Part shown: positions 45,594 through 58,227 of the stretch, piece after piece | Numbering within the stretch: position 1 is the stretch's first letter | How the letters are laid out: each line of letters opens with the position of its first letter | Source of the DNA: Saururus chinensis | Lineage: Eukaryota > Streptophyta > Magnoliopsida > Piperales > Saururaceae | DNA length: 64,000 nt | Reading direction: 5' to 3' | Assembly (NCBI GenBank): GCA_035235625.1 | Contig: CP141149.1 | Coordinates: 4,187,001 to 4,251,000, forward strand | The notes under the pieces: generated by a model | Database searches by the model: none | Told to the model about the DNA's origin: nothing | Seen by the model: only the letters and a program-made list of their open reading frames with translations | Position numbers and translations under genes: made by a program

Positions 45594-45639
45594 TTAGTAA
45601 GAGAAGGAGTTTTTAAAAGTCTTGACTTTATTGATCTTG

Positions 45640-46440
45640 AGACACGTATAGACTGCATAAAGTGAATGTAGACTAACAAGTCTTTTAAGGGTGTTAAGAG
45701 GCATGATGAGAAATTAAGCATCATACACACTGATATCTGTGGACCGTTTAGTACACCCTATCTAAATGGTCAAAGGTACTTCATTACCTTTATAGATGAT
45801 CATAGCTGATACATGTATCTTTATCTCTTAAATTAAAAGTCTTAAGTATTTGATGCTTTCAAGACTTATAAGGCAGAGGTAGAGAAACAATCTGGTATGA
45901 GTATCAAAATTGTTCGATCATACAGGGGAGGGGAATACTATGGTAGGCACACAGAGAGTGGACAAAAACCTGGACCATTTGCGCAGTTCCTGAAGGAACA
46001 TGACATTGTTGCACAATACACAATACCGGGCACTCCACAACAAAATGGTGTGGCTGAAAGAAGGAACTGCACTTTGATGGATATGGTAAGGAGCATGATC
46101 AGTAACTCCTCTCTTCCTCTCAATATATGGAGTGAAGCCTTAAAGACAGCCGTGTAGATTTGAAATTGAGTTTCATCTAAAACTATTCCTAAAACACCCT
46201 TTGAGCTATGGAATGGATATAGACCTAGTTTAGATCATGTGCGAGTCTGGGGTTGTCCTGTTGAGGTTAGGGTGTATAATCCACTTGAGAAGGAGTTTGA
46301 GCCTAAGGCTGTTAGTGGTTTTTTCATTGTCTATGTAGAACTGTCTAAGGATTATAGGTTTTATTGTCCCTCAAACACAATGTATTTTGGGAAAATACTC
46401 CCACTGAAGTTGCATTGGTCAAGAAAATATGCATTTTTGT
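45640..46440 (+). pseudogene. E6 integrase
   Basis: The first Asp is in SIIHTDICGPFSTP, followed by YFITFIDDHS with stops after it. The second Asp is replaced: the block IVRSYRGGEYYG has Tyr where RSDRGGEY is usual. The Glu block is PGTPQQNGVAERRNCTLMDM. Several stops and a TAG after LKTAV. The C-terminal part includes VRVWGCPVEVRVYNP. Loss of the second acid makes it non-functional. Confidence 0.8.
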
Positions 46441-46559
46441 GCTCAAGTTCCAATTTTTATACCTACATCTAGTGGAGGATCACATGTATTATCACCTATG
46501 GTGATTCCAGAGCATCCTATCATTCAACCACCATCCCCTAAGGAATAGTTGTTGAAGTT

Positions 46560-47690
46560 CTTATTTTACAGACACCTTTGCCTTTGGATCAAATAGGACT
46601 TTGATGGTCCTCAAGAGTAAGGAAACTCGCACTCCCTTTTGACTATGTTATATACCTCCAGAAGTTTGACGAAAATGTTGGACTTATTCAAGATCCTATT
46701 ATGTATTCACAAGCCATGACTAGAGATAACTCTAGCAAATGGTATGATGCCATGCAGGATGAGATGAAATCTATGGTTGATAATCAAGTCTGGGATCTCA
46801 TAGAGTTACCGTAGGGCGCCAGGACACTTGCTACAAATGGGTCTAGAAGACTAAATTAGATCCGTTTAGTAACATTAGCAGCTATAAGGCCCAATTTGTA
46901 GCCAAAGGTTTTCTTCAGAAAGATGGTGGTGACTACAATGAAACCTTCTCTCTAGTGTCTTCGAAGGATTCATTAATAGTTATTTTGGTCTTATAGCTCA
47001 TTTTTACTTAAAGTTACATCAAATGGATGTGAAGACGACATTCTTGAATGGGGATCTTGAGGAGGAGGTATATATGACTCAGCCTGAAGGATTCACCTCA
47101 GATAAAGGAAGTCATCTGGTTTGTAGACTTAAGAAGTCAATATATGGACTAAAATAGGCCTCTCGGCAATAGTATTTAAAGTTCAACGATGTTATTACTT
47201 CATTTAGTTTTAAGGAGAATATTGTTGACCAATGCATATACCTTAAGGTTAGTGGGAGCCGTTACACGATTTTGGTCTTGTATGTTGATGACATTCTACT
47301 TGTAAGCAGTGACTTATGGATGTTGCACGAGACTAAGCAGTTTCTTTCTCAGAACTTTGACATAAAAGATTTAGGAGAGACATCATGTGTCATAGGGATT
47401 GAGATCTATCATAATTGATTCAAAAGGATTGTTGAATTGTTTCAACAGGCCTACATCAATAAAGTTTTGAAACGGTTTAATATAGAAAACTGCTCACCTA
47501 GTGCAACTCCTATTGTGAAGGGTGATAAATTTGGCTTGTTCCAGTGTCCAAAGAATTCTTTGGAGTTGGAAAGAATGAAGGAAATTCTTTATGCATCGGT
47601 AGTTAGTAGTATGATGTACGTGGAGGTTTGCACAAGACCAGATATTGCCTTTGTTATGGGAATATTGGGTAGATGCTAGAAAAATTTAAA
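46560..47690 (+). pseudogene. E6 reverse transcriptase
   Basis: Decayed N-terminus (KWYDAMQDEMKSMVDNQVW near 46740). Then [19 protein letters not shown] near 47020-47080, LKKSIYGLK, and the catalytic LYVDDILLVSS near 47278-47310 with both Asp residues present. Then FDIKDLGETSCVIGIEI, a TGA, and VRTRPDI-like VCTRPDIAFVMGIL. Many stops lie in the first half. Confidence 0.82.
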
Positions 47691-48262
47691 GTTGGATCAT
47701 TGGAGAGCTGCAAAGAAGGTTATGAGGTAACTATAAGGAACGAAGGATTACATGCGTATAGACATTCTGATCATTTGGAGCTGGTTGGATACACAAATGC
47801 AGACTTTGTTGGTTGTGTTAACTTGAAAAAGTTGACAACGGATTATATTTTCCTTTTGGCAGGCGGTGCTGTCTCTTGGAAAAGTATCAAGCAAACCCTT
47901 ACATTATCGTCGACTATGGAGGCAGAGTTTGTTGCTTGTTATGAGGGCACACCACATGCTACTTGGTTGATGAACTTTAACACATGACTTACTATTATAG
48001 ATTCCATATTTAGGCCATTAAAGATGTTATGTGATAACAATGCTATTGTGTTCTTCATGAAGAACAACAAGAGTGAAGTCAGAGTAAGCACATCGACATC
48101 AAGTATCTTGTTGTTCGGGATTGTGTTAAAGAATGAACGATTATTATTGAGGATATAGGTACTGAGCTTATGGTTGCTGATCTAATGACTAAGGGCTTAC
48201 CCCCTTCTCTATTTAAGAGTCATATAGATCGTATGGGTCTTATTAGCTCATTGTGCATTTGA
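47673..48262 (+). pseudogene. E6 RNase H and C-terminus
   Basis: RNase H block LVGYTNADFVGC (Asp retained), GGAVSWKSIKQTLTLSSTME and AEFVACYEGTPHATWL. After shifts, LCDNNAIVFFMKNN and the final MTKGLPPSLFKSHIDRMGLI, the usual copia end, closing at the TGA 48260-48262. Confidence 0.82.
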
Positions 48263-48701
48263 TTTTGCTTATGTACTTTAGGACTTTTTCATTTATCATA
48301 GCATTTACATTTTCTTTTCTCGTGTTGTCTCATTTCTGTGCATTTAGGTATGAGACAATGCTTGGAAAAAGAGTGGGAGCATGCCTTCACTCGCATATAC
48401 ATTTTGCCACATATAGCACTCAAACAGAATTAATTAGTTGCATTGTGATACATGGAAGGGAATGCTCTCCTATGAAGACATAACCGCCATGATTCGTGCA
48501 ATTATGATATTTTGTGAGAGTATAAAGTTACCACATACAGTTCAAAGGGTATTGTATTTTTAACAAAAATTGTATGCGCATACGAAAGTCATTTTAAACT
48601 TTCTCATTACCCACTTTGTTATTTTTTAACTAAAATATTTTTCTCAAATTTAGTTTAATTGAGCCAAGTGGAAGATTTTATTTCTCTAGCTCAATTGAGA
48701 A
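48263..48701 (+). other. E6 3' untranslated region
   Basis: Non-coding. It includes GCCAAGTGGAAGATT near 48663, a likely plus-strand primer, followed by about 25 bases that separate it from the LTR. Confidence 0.5.
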
Positions 48702-49080
48702 TGTTGGGCTTGTTTTAAAATTAAAACATTAGGTGGCTCAACTGTCTCAATTGACACAGGTTTTGGGCTTTCAAAATTGTCTTATAATGGGCCCGAGTTA
48801 GAATACTCATTAAGCTATGGTTTTTATGGCAAATCTAGACCGATGGTTGACCTTTGGATGGACGGTCAAGATTCTAAGGTTTTAATAATGGTATTCTAGT
48901 TTAGTTATAATACGGTGCCTTAAGCGAGATTACTCTCAGTCAAGTTCTAAATCAGAAATACATTGTGAGGGTTTGTAGAAGATTAGGAGAGGAAAAGCTT
49001 CATCAAGGGGAATAAGCTTGGTTGAAGGCTCTAATGGCTATAGGTATGCCAAAACCCATTGTACGTATTTTATGCTATCA
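48702..49080 (+). repeat. E6 3' LTR
   Basis: 379 bp, TGTTGGGCTTG to GCTATCA, followed by TTGAC. Confidence 0.9.
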
Positions 49081-49085
49081 TTGAC

Positions 49086-50049
49086 TTGTTGGAGGACCAT
49101 TCAAAAGATTCCTAAATTCCCCAATTTTCCAACTTATATCTTTGAATTCTACCTAATCATATGATGGTCAAAAAGCCATTAAAATACAATTATGCAGCTA
49201 TAATTGACTTCACATTTATTCCTCCAAAAGTCATAATTTTATCCAAATCCCACATAATCTTGTGATATGAGTTCTCTACAGCTTCCCCATTCATTTTAAA
49301 GCATGAAGGCTCAAGATTATGCATAGTTAGTAATCCTACCTTGATTTCCATTGGCCTTGATTCTTGCTATTCTTTCCTTGAGTTCTCATCTTCCAATTCT
49401 TGATTTCCTTATGAATTTGATGTTGAATTCTTCCCCAAAAATATTTTCTTCAACCAAATTGCCTTTTCAATTCTCTGAAAGAGGTTTTGGAATTAAGAAG
49501 AGCCTTTATGTAGCTAGAGGAGTTTTCCAAATGAAATAAAAAGCCTTTTTGTAGTCCACCACCTTGCTATCGACACATCCCTACCCCAATGTTAACATGT
49601 CGAAGGAGGTATCAACAAACCACTTCCACTTGCAAAATATGTAAAAAATTCTTGAAATTTTCAAAAATACTTTAAAATACACTTTAAGATTATTTTGGAA
49701 GTTACAACAATAGATTTTCGATTGACCAGTAAGTAATCGTTGTAGTGCACTATCTTGGATTCTTCTTCAACTACATATTGGTAGACCATTGTTGTCCCGC
49801 TATCCCAAGTTTTGCAGCAGAGTTCAATGGAATACTATCAATCGATTTGGTATTGATTTTCTATAGACTGATTTGTGACAGCTTCTGTGTTGTTTTTCTT
49901 GGGCAGCACCATTAGTCGTTTTTCACTATTCGTTGACAGAAATGCAACAACTTTGTGGTGTCTTTCATGGGAAGCTCCGTCATTGTGCATCATGATTTTT
50001 AGTTGACCAATTTTTTATTTCTCTTCAAGAGTGTCATTACAATCATTTT
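49086..50049. other. Intergenic stretch between E6 and the MULE
   Basis: AT-rich DNA with no supported gene or repeat. The short frame at 49351-49539 has no recognisable similarity. Confidence 0.4.
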
Positions 50050-50058
50050 TAAAAAGTA

Positions 50059-50124
50059 GAGTTTTTTCCATATTGCCAAGTCGAAGAATAGAAAATTTCA
50101 TATTCCCTAGATTTTAAATAGAAA
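50059..50124 (+). repeat. E9 left terminal inverted repeat
   Basis: Pairs with 53990-54057. The first 19 bases are identical, and the rest shows small indels. Confidence 0.85.
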
Positions 50125-50389
50125 TACAATAAAATTAAACTTGGAATAACATGATATAAGATAAAATTTAGATAAAAATACCCCTGACTAGAGATAGGGT
50201 TTTATATCATGTAAAACCCTCATGAAGTCGCATTCATTGGCATACGACATCATATGCCAGGGAATCCTCTGATTGAAAAGTCCTTTTCGATTTAAAAAGT
50301 ATGTTCCGATTGAAATGTTATCTCATTGAGGAGCATTTACACGGTGTGAGAGAAGATTTTGCAACCTATCCGACCAGGCATTGAAGATT

Positions 50390-52505
50390 AGGGTTTTTTT
50401 TGTTCTGGAACGAGTTTGCGAAAATCACTCCGGCCTTAGTTCTGGAATGAGGTTTTTTGTAAGTTGAGTTTGAAACTGTATGCCCCAAAGTTGGTTCATC
50501 TTTGTATCGAGGTTTCGTTTGCGCAGATCATGGTAAAGGAGTAAACTTTGTAGAAAAGAAGCGGCCGAACGAGGGGTTAATCCGGCTTGGACAGCATCAA
50601 CGGCGGTTTCGTGGTAAGGCCTTTACCAAAATTTACATTGGATATTTTTATGCATGATTATTGATTTGGCATGTATGAGAGCACACGACATAGGCATTCA
50701 ATGCAGACTATCGTGTGGTTAGAAAGATGATATGTCATATATCGTGTGTTCGATAAGATGCTGGCTACACGATATTCAACCCTTATGATATCGTGTATGA
50801 GAGTTCCTCTTTGCTCATGTTCGATAACATGATATATATACTTATCGTATAAATAGAAGTTAGTTAGAGAATGTGAATCGATGCGACTATTGATTATGGT
50901 CATGACCTATTGTGGATATACATATATTTATTCTATTTTGCAGACGTAAAGTTAGAGTATTACATCAATTGATGGAGTTAGTGAAGGCAGCGGGAGAGAA
51001 GAGTAAGAGAATCTACGGGAGAAGACTGGGTCTGGGAACAAATAGTTTCCCTACCTACTGGACTGCGTCTATCAAAAGACCTTATAGATTCACATTGGGG
51101 TTGCAAGGCCATCTTGGTGGACACTGGGTTCTACCCAGTATATGATTGCGAGCCCATTATCATCTTTAAGCCGCTCTTGGATGTTCTCATTGGTGAGTGT
51201 TAGGACGACTCACAGGATGTTTTAAATATAAGGGGCAAAAGGCTACCCCTTACTGTGGATGACGTGGCAATAATCACGGGTTTGAGTGGAAAAGGGATCC
51301 CGTGTAAATTGGAAAGTAGTGAGGGGAAGGCTGCCCAAAGCAAGGGGCAATTCTACAAGAAGTTCTTCCAAGGGAAGTGACCGGAGAAGATAGGACTTGA
51401 AGAAATGTTAAAAGAAGTGGCTGTTGAAACCCAAACTGTTTCAGACGAGGACTTAGCACGGTTGGCTATCGTGCACATGGATGTCCGCGTGTTATTCACA
51501 CAGAGCAACAGAGGCGTATCCCCAACTCTGTGTGATTACATAGATGACCTGTCGGTAGTGGGGAGCTACAATTGGGCCAGTACTATACATGATATGTTGA
51601 TGAGAGGCATACCAGCAGCCCACCGGAACATCATGAGCAGATAGAATGAGCGTTCCGCCACGACTGGGATTCTCGTTGGGGCTTCAAATGCCGTCTGTCT
51701 ACAAACACGATATGTTTACACACACATATATTGCAGTATTGTTCACATGATATCAAGTCAATCGTGTTATTGGGAATACGACGTATAACATGCACATAGA
51801 CCTATCGTGTACGCGGGTACACGACTAATTATAGTACTGTGTATAGGATATTACACAATGGTTATCGGGAACATGATGTGGCCTGACAGCGTGTTCTTGG
51901 TAACACAACAAAATTGTCATACTTATGCTTCTGACCATTTACACTACTGACCATTTTCTTTTGTATTGGCCGCCAAGTATGGTTTTATGAGCATACGTCT
52001 ATATGGGCTCCCAGTTGTCCTCCATTTAGCCAGAGGAGCAAGAGGTTGCCCAGATTTATCCGACTTTTAAGCGACGTGGACCTCACCGACAAAAAGACGA
52101 GGAAGAAGATTCTAGCTCATCACCGGATGAGGAAGTGGTATGAGGAGGTATTCATGTGGCTGAAGCCAGACTCACAAATTATTATGCGAATCAAACTAAT
52201 TGCTGAAGAGACACACTTGGTGGATGGCCAAAGGGCGACCCCAAAGGCTAAGAAGGTGGGTACGCAAACTTTTCTAGCCAATGAGACCCGTCCACACCCT
52301 CCACGGCAAGACATCGGGGAATGTACATTCTGGGAAGGACTTCATTGAATCATTCGTCCTGCCTGTTGATGTCATGACCGGAATATGTGATGCTGTTTTG
52401 GAGAAGGCTGTTCACTACGGTGAGTGTGGATGGAACACAGAGGGAGTTGAAGCTGCACTCGAGGTTTTAAGAACGACTTGGAGGTGGCAACTAGCCTCAT
52501 AGAAC
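50390..52505 (+). pseudogene. E9 gene with a plant-mobile-domain/DUF1985-like protein
   Basis: Exon-like pieces separated by intron-like AT-rich parts. One begins after TTCTATTTTGCAG (acceptor at about 50943) and reads through KVRVLHQLMELVKAAGEKSK. Another frame gives ILVDTGFYPVYDCEP, a stop, RGKRLPLTVDDVAIITGLSG, then EDLARLAIVHMDVRVLF and CDYIDDLSVVGSYNW, ending in TAG near 51644. A third piece from about 51970 has QVWFYEHTSIWAP and RMRKWYEEVFMWLKPDSQ. Ltv.DVA.I.GL and WFYEH patterns occur in plant mobile domain and DUF1985 proteins carried by MULEs. Family assignment is by eye. Stops and frameshifts make it a pseudogene. Confidence 0.5.
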
Positions 52506-52697
52506 AGATGTAACCCGCTGAGGAACCGGAGACAGAATAGCCGCATGAACCCTATCAACCAGAAGTCCGTCATGCATCAACCCTCCTCTAAGAACCAAAG
52601 GATCGCCGTCGATTTGTGTCAAGTCAAGAGCTTCAAAATCCAGAGAAGCTCGTCAACTATCTGCCCATGAAGATCAACTAGTACTTGTCCCTCAGCC

Positions 52698-53192
52698 GGT
52701 GGATGAGAGATTAATTTTGAGTAAGTACGATTTTTAATGTATTGTGTTAAAAAAATGCGACATTAGTCGACATTGTGTATTTAGTTAACACGCTTACATT
52801 TCAAAATGTGTTATCGAAACCACAACATGAATGCATGTCATGTTAATATATCTACGCTGCAACTCATAATTGATTTATCCCATGTGTATGTCGTATAATT
52901 ACTAATGCGATATATTACACGTCGTATTTATTTCTTCACACGATAGTGGATGAGAGATTAATTTTGAGTAAGTACGATTTTTAATGTATCGTGTTAAAAA
53001 AATGTCACATTAGTCGACATTGTGTATTTAGTTAACACGCTTACATTTCAAAACGTGTTATCGAAACCACAACTTGAATGCATGTTGTGTTAATATATCT
53101 ACACTGCAACTCATAATTGATTTATCCCATGTGTATGTCATATAATTACTAATGCGATATATTACACATCGTATTTATTTCTTCACACGATA
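52698..53192. repeat. Tandem duplication of about 247 bp
   Basis: Two units starting GTGGATGAGAGATTAATTTT at 52698 and 52946, nearly identical. Each unit ends in CACACGATA. Confidence 0.85.
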
Positions 53193-53277
53193 TGATTTTA
53201 CCTTAACACAATATGGTCGATATCGTGGTCTTGAGTACACAAAAGAGTCCAATTGAATATAATCTAAAGATTCACTG

Positions 53278-53768
53278 TTAGCTGACAATTTCAAAGGTGA
53301 ACTGAGTTTCATTGAATCCTATATGAAATCCGACATTAGAGCTAGGATGAGCCATTACGACCGGTGAATTAGCTCTATTGACTATTTGATTCCTTTCTAC
53401 GGATGGTGATTTATCACTGTTGTCGGGCTCTTTCATCTCGGCATACAATGATAACACCACCTTATTCACCTTCTTATGATTGGAGAACACTGATTGGAGG
53501 TCCTCATTGTCTTGTAATTCATATATCATGGATGATTGGGAGGATGGAATTAAATACTTCAAACTGACATTACCATTGACGAAAAAACATGCTTTGACTT
53601 GTTCCAGCAGCTCACAGACGGATGAATATTCATCAACCATGCCATTCCACCAATATACACGTCATCATTTCCTACCTCTCTGTTATAATGAATGCAAATA
53701 CCAATCCTATCCATGATCAGTGTAAAAGAAGGATCGTTTCTGTGAAATGCAGCCTTTGGAGCACTCAC
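53278..53768 (-). pseudogene. E9 MURA-type transposase, N-terminal part
   Basis: Minus-strand reading from the right end inward: MDRIGICIHYNREVGNDDVYIGG, then a one-base shift, DEYSSVCELLEQVKACF, SLKYLIPSSQSSMIYEL and DNEDLQSVFSNHKKVNKVVL, ending at TAA 53278. The HYN.EV....YIGG pattern followed by a region of this kind is typical of the N-terminal domain of plant MuDR-like transposases. The DDE domain and the zinc finger are absent. Confidence 0.6.
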
Positions 53769-53989
53769 ACAGCATCTGCTATGTCAAAAAATACTTTTTT
53801 CTTGTTCATCAACGCTCGCTAGTGAGTCACTGCCAATCACCTCCTGCCGGTGAGTTTCATTCGCCACCGATGACTCCCAGCACACCGGAATGGCGCAGCA
53901 CTGCTCCGGTGTTCATTTATTACTCTCTACTTTAAAACATGATATAGTGGAAACCTAAGGGCAATTTTGTCCATAAACAGGTCATATGA

Positions 53990-54057
53990 CATTTCCGTTT
54001 AAAATTTGGAGAATATGGAAATTTTCATTCTTTGGCCAGGCAATATGGAAAAAACTC
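53990..54057 (-). repeat. E9 right terminal inverted repeat
   Basis: Reverse complement matches 50059-50124. It is followed by TAAAAAGTA. Confidence 0.85.
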
Positions 54058-54066
54058 TAAAAAGTA

Positions 54067-54941
54067 TTAGATGCCGTTTGGCTTATTGCTAGCCATCAAT
54101 CACTATGTAAAAGAATTGGTTAGGCTACAATGGTCATTCTATTGTTAGTTGATCAACTGGCTACTCATGAAATATTTGTAATTTCTAGCATTATAACTAC
54201 ATCAATCATTATCTAATTCTATCATCGGTAGTGTAATTGTATCACTGATCCTTTAGAAGTTTCTCAAAGATGAACTATAGTTGTCCATCTGCAGGGCTGA
54301 CTAGTCTACCAAAATATTGACTAGTAGTGCAACAATGAGCATAGTGTTACAGACTTAGTCCGAACCCCTTTGTAAATACATTGTAAATACCTTTTAATAT
54401 CTTTCTTTATGTTTTTATGTATTTTTCTTTACTTTTATGTAACCATGCCGGTAGAGCCACTTTGGCTACCACTCTAGCAATATCCGAAAAATCCCATATG
54501 CTATATAGGGGTAGGGTAGTGTTTGATTGGTTGTCATTGCTTTGTAAACACGTCGATAGTGAATGCAATCTACTTTCTTGCTTGTGTTCATTTGTTTCTT
54601 TGCAATGTGTCACTCCCTTTCCCCCTACCTCTTGCTTTGCAAGGCCCTTCGCACGTGATCCGCACAGCGCCTTGCTAAGCAAGAACTCTTGTTCCATTTG
54701 ATAGGCTTACTTACCAGGCAGAAAGCCTTGCAAGTGCCGCACGGTAGCCTTTCCATCGAGTAGGGCCGTGAATATAGTCATTCATCCTACAAAATCAACA
54801 AAATTCATTTTGACAAATTTAAGTGAATACCCATCTAGCGTTTTTGAATCATGTTACAAAGCAAACTAAAGCGAGGGGTTTATATTAAAAATTGACCCTA
54901 TCTCAACCTTGACTAGCCAGACTGCCAATTGGGATCATTGT
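54067..54941. other. Intergenic stretch
   Basis: No gene or repeat recognised. Short open frames on both strands at 54407-54701 overlap and have no known similarity. Confidence 0.4.
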
Positions 54942-57322
54942 TGTGCCCCATGATTTTTTAAAAGTATATATAAAAGTTTTAATAAAAATATTGGAGTTTC
55001 CCTGGCCTACGGTTGGAGCTCCTCACCATAAGCATATTATAAAATAACATTTTTCGATGAATATACTGACTGTGTACAAACACACAAATTGAAAATAATA
55101 AAACTTCTTACTATGATTTATGTCCAGTCGAAAATCTTTGACATCATCTCAGAAACTCCCAAGTAGGCCCTTCTACCCACACATGAAGCTCCGTCTTCTA
55201 CCCGCACATTAAGCGTCGTCAGGTCTTGTAATATCTGAGTGCTGGTGAGTATTTTAAAATACTTAGTATAAAGTAACATATGACAGTTTCAAAATACATA
55301 ATATAAGTAGTACTTTTTGTAAATGCAGGGTGTGCCTCTCACCCAAAACTACCCCTAAAGTTTCTTCCTACATATCAAAGATGCTCATAGGGTTTGCAAG
55401 CTCTCATGACTTACTACCAATATTCCAGAAATCTACTTCATTTGAAATATCCTACTACGGTTATAAAGTATCCACCTCTTACTCTTCCATGGATCATTCG
55501 TAAATCATTTCGTGCTCATGGGATGTTAGGATCTAGAGAGTAAAGAGTCTTCCTATGATGCTGTCTACCCTAGCGTACATAGCTTTCTTAATGGTTTTTA
55601 CCATTCGTTAGGAGCTAACCAAGGTTACTACATGTACTGTGTATCTGATTCCAAACCCAATTATGACTGTGCCCTCATCTAATCCACGGAGCTCTATCAG
55701 GGCTCTCAACAACAGCTCCGGACAAACAATTCAATCCTGAGTTTCCAAACTCATAAAGCAAAAATTTTCTTTCAAAATGTCTCATTCTAATGCTTATCCT
55801 TTCAAAAACCTTAGCCTCACCTCTACAAGCTATGAGAGCGTCACTAATAACAACTACAAATATGGGGTTGGTCGCTCATTCCAACAAGATAGTTACCCTT
55901 TCTTTATCCCATTTCAATAACTTGATCACCATGTTTGTACATATTTTTAAAAATAATTTTGAGAGTCATCCTTCTACAAGGAATGATTCTCTAAAACCAC
56001 TTTTCAAACCTATTTTAGTCATTCCAAATCAAAATAGTGGCGAAGCTAGATTTTTTCTATCTCACATGCTACCCCGTGTATAATTCATAATCAAATTCAA
56101 AGGATAAACCATTCGATAAAATGAATATATGAGGCATTAATAAAATAAAAGTATATAAATCATATAATAAAACATATAATATATAATCTATGTCCTACTC
56201 CAATAGATAGTCATTCAATAAATCACATATGTGCAAAAATCATAAAACATAACTTGAAACTAACTCTAACAATTACATGCTTGAGTCATATGTATATTAA
56301 GTTCAAAAGATAACCAAAGTAAATATTTATGCCATAAGATAAGATAAAAACCCCTACATCATTTTTCATGCAAGTTCGAAGACAATGAATTGAACTCCAT
56401 GAACTTGGACGTCTATTTTCTGAGCTTTAGAGCTCTCTAACAAGAAAGATAATCTCGGCACGATGTCTGGCACACTCAATTTAAGTAAGAATACCTCTTG
56501 AACGGCTCAATTCAGACTTAAAATGACTTAGAATTTAGTAAAAGAAGTTTGAATATAGGGTCAAGGGATCTCTCATAAGGTTTCTTTCCTTTAGAGTAAT
56601 AAAATTCTAAAAATAACCCCTCCACTATGTAGAACGCATTCGATTTAGTCAAGAATGCCTTTTAAATAGACTAAATCGGACTATAATGACCAGAAACAAA
56701 GAAAATGAATTTTGGATTAGCAAAAACCCCATCTCCCCCTTATACAAGCTGTGGCACACCAAAATAGCGGCATTGCACTACCTTTTTCGATGAGACCATC
56801 ATTTTTTATGGCACACCTATGCCTTTGCAGGTGCATGTGGCACGGTGATGCCCGCATGCACTATAGTGCACGGGTCTGCCCAATGACGCACACGTCTACC
56901 GCGCGTCACACGTTGGGCGGCTGCATTGCGAGCAATTTCTTTTAAAATTATGTCTATCTTCAAATACCCGTATCTTTCTACCCTAGATTCAGATTTACAT
57001 ATTCTTGGTATCGTTAAGCTCATGAAACACTCCCTACCTCTCAAAATGGAAATGTCTACCTCTCAAATTTTTCTACCATAAAATTTGAAATTTACCTATA
57101 TTCCCCTAGTAAAAATAGTGACAACTTTGTTTGAAAATTTCGTATGTTGTAGAAAATCAAATTTAAAACAACTTTTGAAATTCAAGTACTTGAGATTCAA
57201 CCTAGATCAGCATTAATTCTAAAGTTTTCATGAAAAGGACAAGTTTTCAAAAGTTCAAATCTTAAATTCATGAAAACTCAAAATCAAATTGCTGAAATTG
57301 CATAAAACTTGGATATCTTACA
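54942..57322 (-). mobile_element. E10: Del-like LTR fragment
   Basis: Starts TGTGCCCCATG. It carries the inverted GAGTATTTTAAAATACT (55246-55264) at a distance similar to E5 and E8, a GC-richer part near 56800-56930, and the conserved U3 module at 56945-57040. A minus-strand start TGTAAGATATCC at 57322 is a plausible terminus. No coding region and no clear target duplication. The boundaries are tentative. Confidence 0.45.
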
Positions 57323-58227
57323 AAAAAGGCTAGTAAACAAGTTTATTGTAATAAAATGCATTCATATTCATTAAAATGCCTCTGAAAATAAAAGAGTGGT
57401 GTCGTACTTGGGCAATTTAAGCATTATCCCAATCTCACGTAGAAAATGGTCAAATCCCCTCAAATCAGCAGCAAAATCGCCTTCTATTCTCCAAGATAGA
57501 AGTTCTCCAAGTGTTTGGGCTCAAATTAGCTTCAAATAAGGGATATGGACTAATTAAAACAAGCAAAGACAACCATTTAGCTTGTTCGGACAGCTATTGA
57601 TCACCCATACGTAGGGTGAAATTGATTGCTTTTGAGCAATTTTAATTTATTTTTTCAAATTCTTTAAAAAATCCTAAAAAAATCCAATAAATCCTAAACT
57701 CAAAAGAGAACCAAAATTAATTTAAATCACCTCAATTTGATCACCAGAATATAAAATAAAATTGAATCAAGAAAAAACAATGGTTAGCTCATCGTTCAAT
57801 CTTGTCAATACCATAATTCAAACTTCATACAACCATATACTAATATTCTTATGTTCATTTTCCTTGATTATTCAGCTCCTTAGTTTGTGAATTTTAAGTT
57901 TATTCTCCTCGCATAGACATTTTAAGCTCTTTAATAAATTTTTGAATAAAACTCATCAATTAACTTTTGTTCAATATAATCCATGTAAAACGAAGTTATC
58001 TAGATGCTGCATAAAATAGGTTTTCTTTTTTGACTAACTTGTTAAACTCAATTTACAGAAATTGTACTAACTATCAATTTAAAAAAAAATTATGACCATG
58101 CCTTTTTTTCCATATTATGCCCTTTTCTGTTTGAATTATTTTCTTAGGGCTAGGCTTTTTCTTAATCCTCTCAACTTGCATCAATTTTTTTTGTAATTTT
58201 CTTTTGGATGTCAAGTAAATGATAACT
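57323..58227. other. AT-rich stretch
   Basis: No gene or named repeat visible. Confidence 0.35.

Larger units (their letters stand above)
35613..49080 (+). mobile_element. E6: Ty1/copia element
   Basis: 5' LTR 35613-36006 and 3' LTR 48702-49080, with the perfect target duplication TTGAC at 35608-35612 and 49081-49085. A primer site follows the 5' LTR. After 67 bp of leader the element is interrupted by E7, then resumes near 43431 with the rest of the leader, gag, protease, integrase, RT and RNase H. Integrase precedes RT, the copia order. There are many stops and frameshifts. A truncated copy of its 5' LTR occurs at 18563-18896. Confidence 0.88.
50059..54057. mobile_element. E9: Mutator-like element (MULE)
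   Basis: Perfect 9-bp target duplication TAAAAAGTA at 50050-50058 and 54058-54066, the length made by Mutator-type transposases. The inverted ends start GAGTTTTTTCCATATTGCC and stay alignable for about 65 bp. The interior holds exon-like pieces of a plant-mobile-domain-like gene (plus strand) and the N-terminus of a MURA-like transposase (minus strand). No catalytic transposase domain is visible, so it is non-autonomous now. Confidence 0.88.

Noticed and set aside
54407..54701. Overlapping 94-96 codon frames on both strands as a host gene
   Set aside because: No recognisable motif, no splice or start context that stands out, and equal length on both strands suggests chance.
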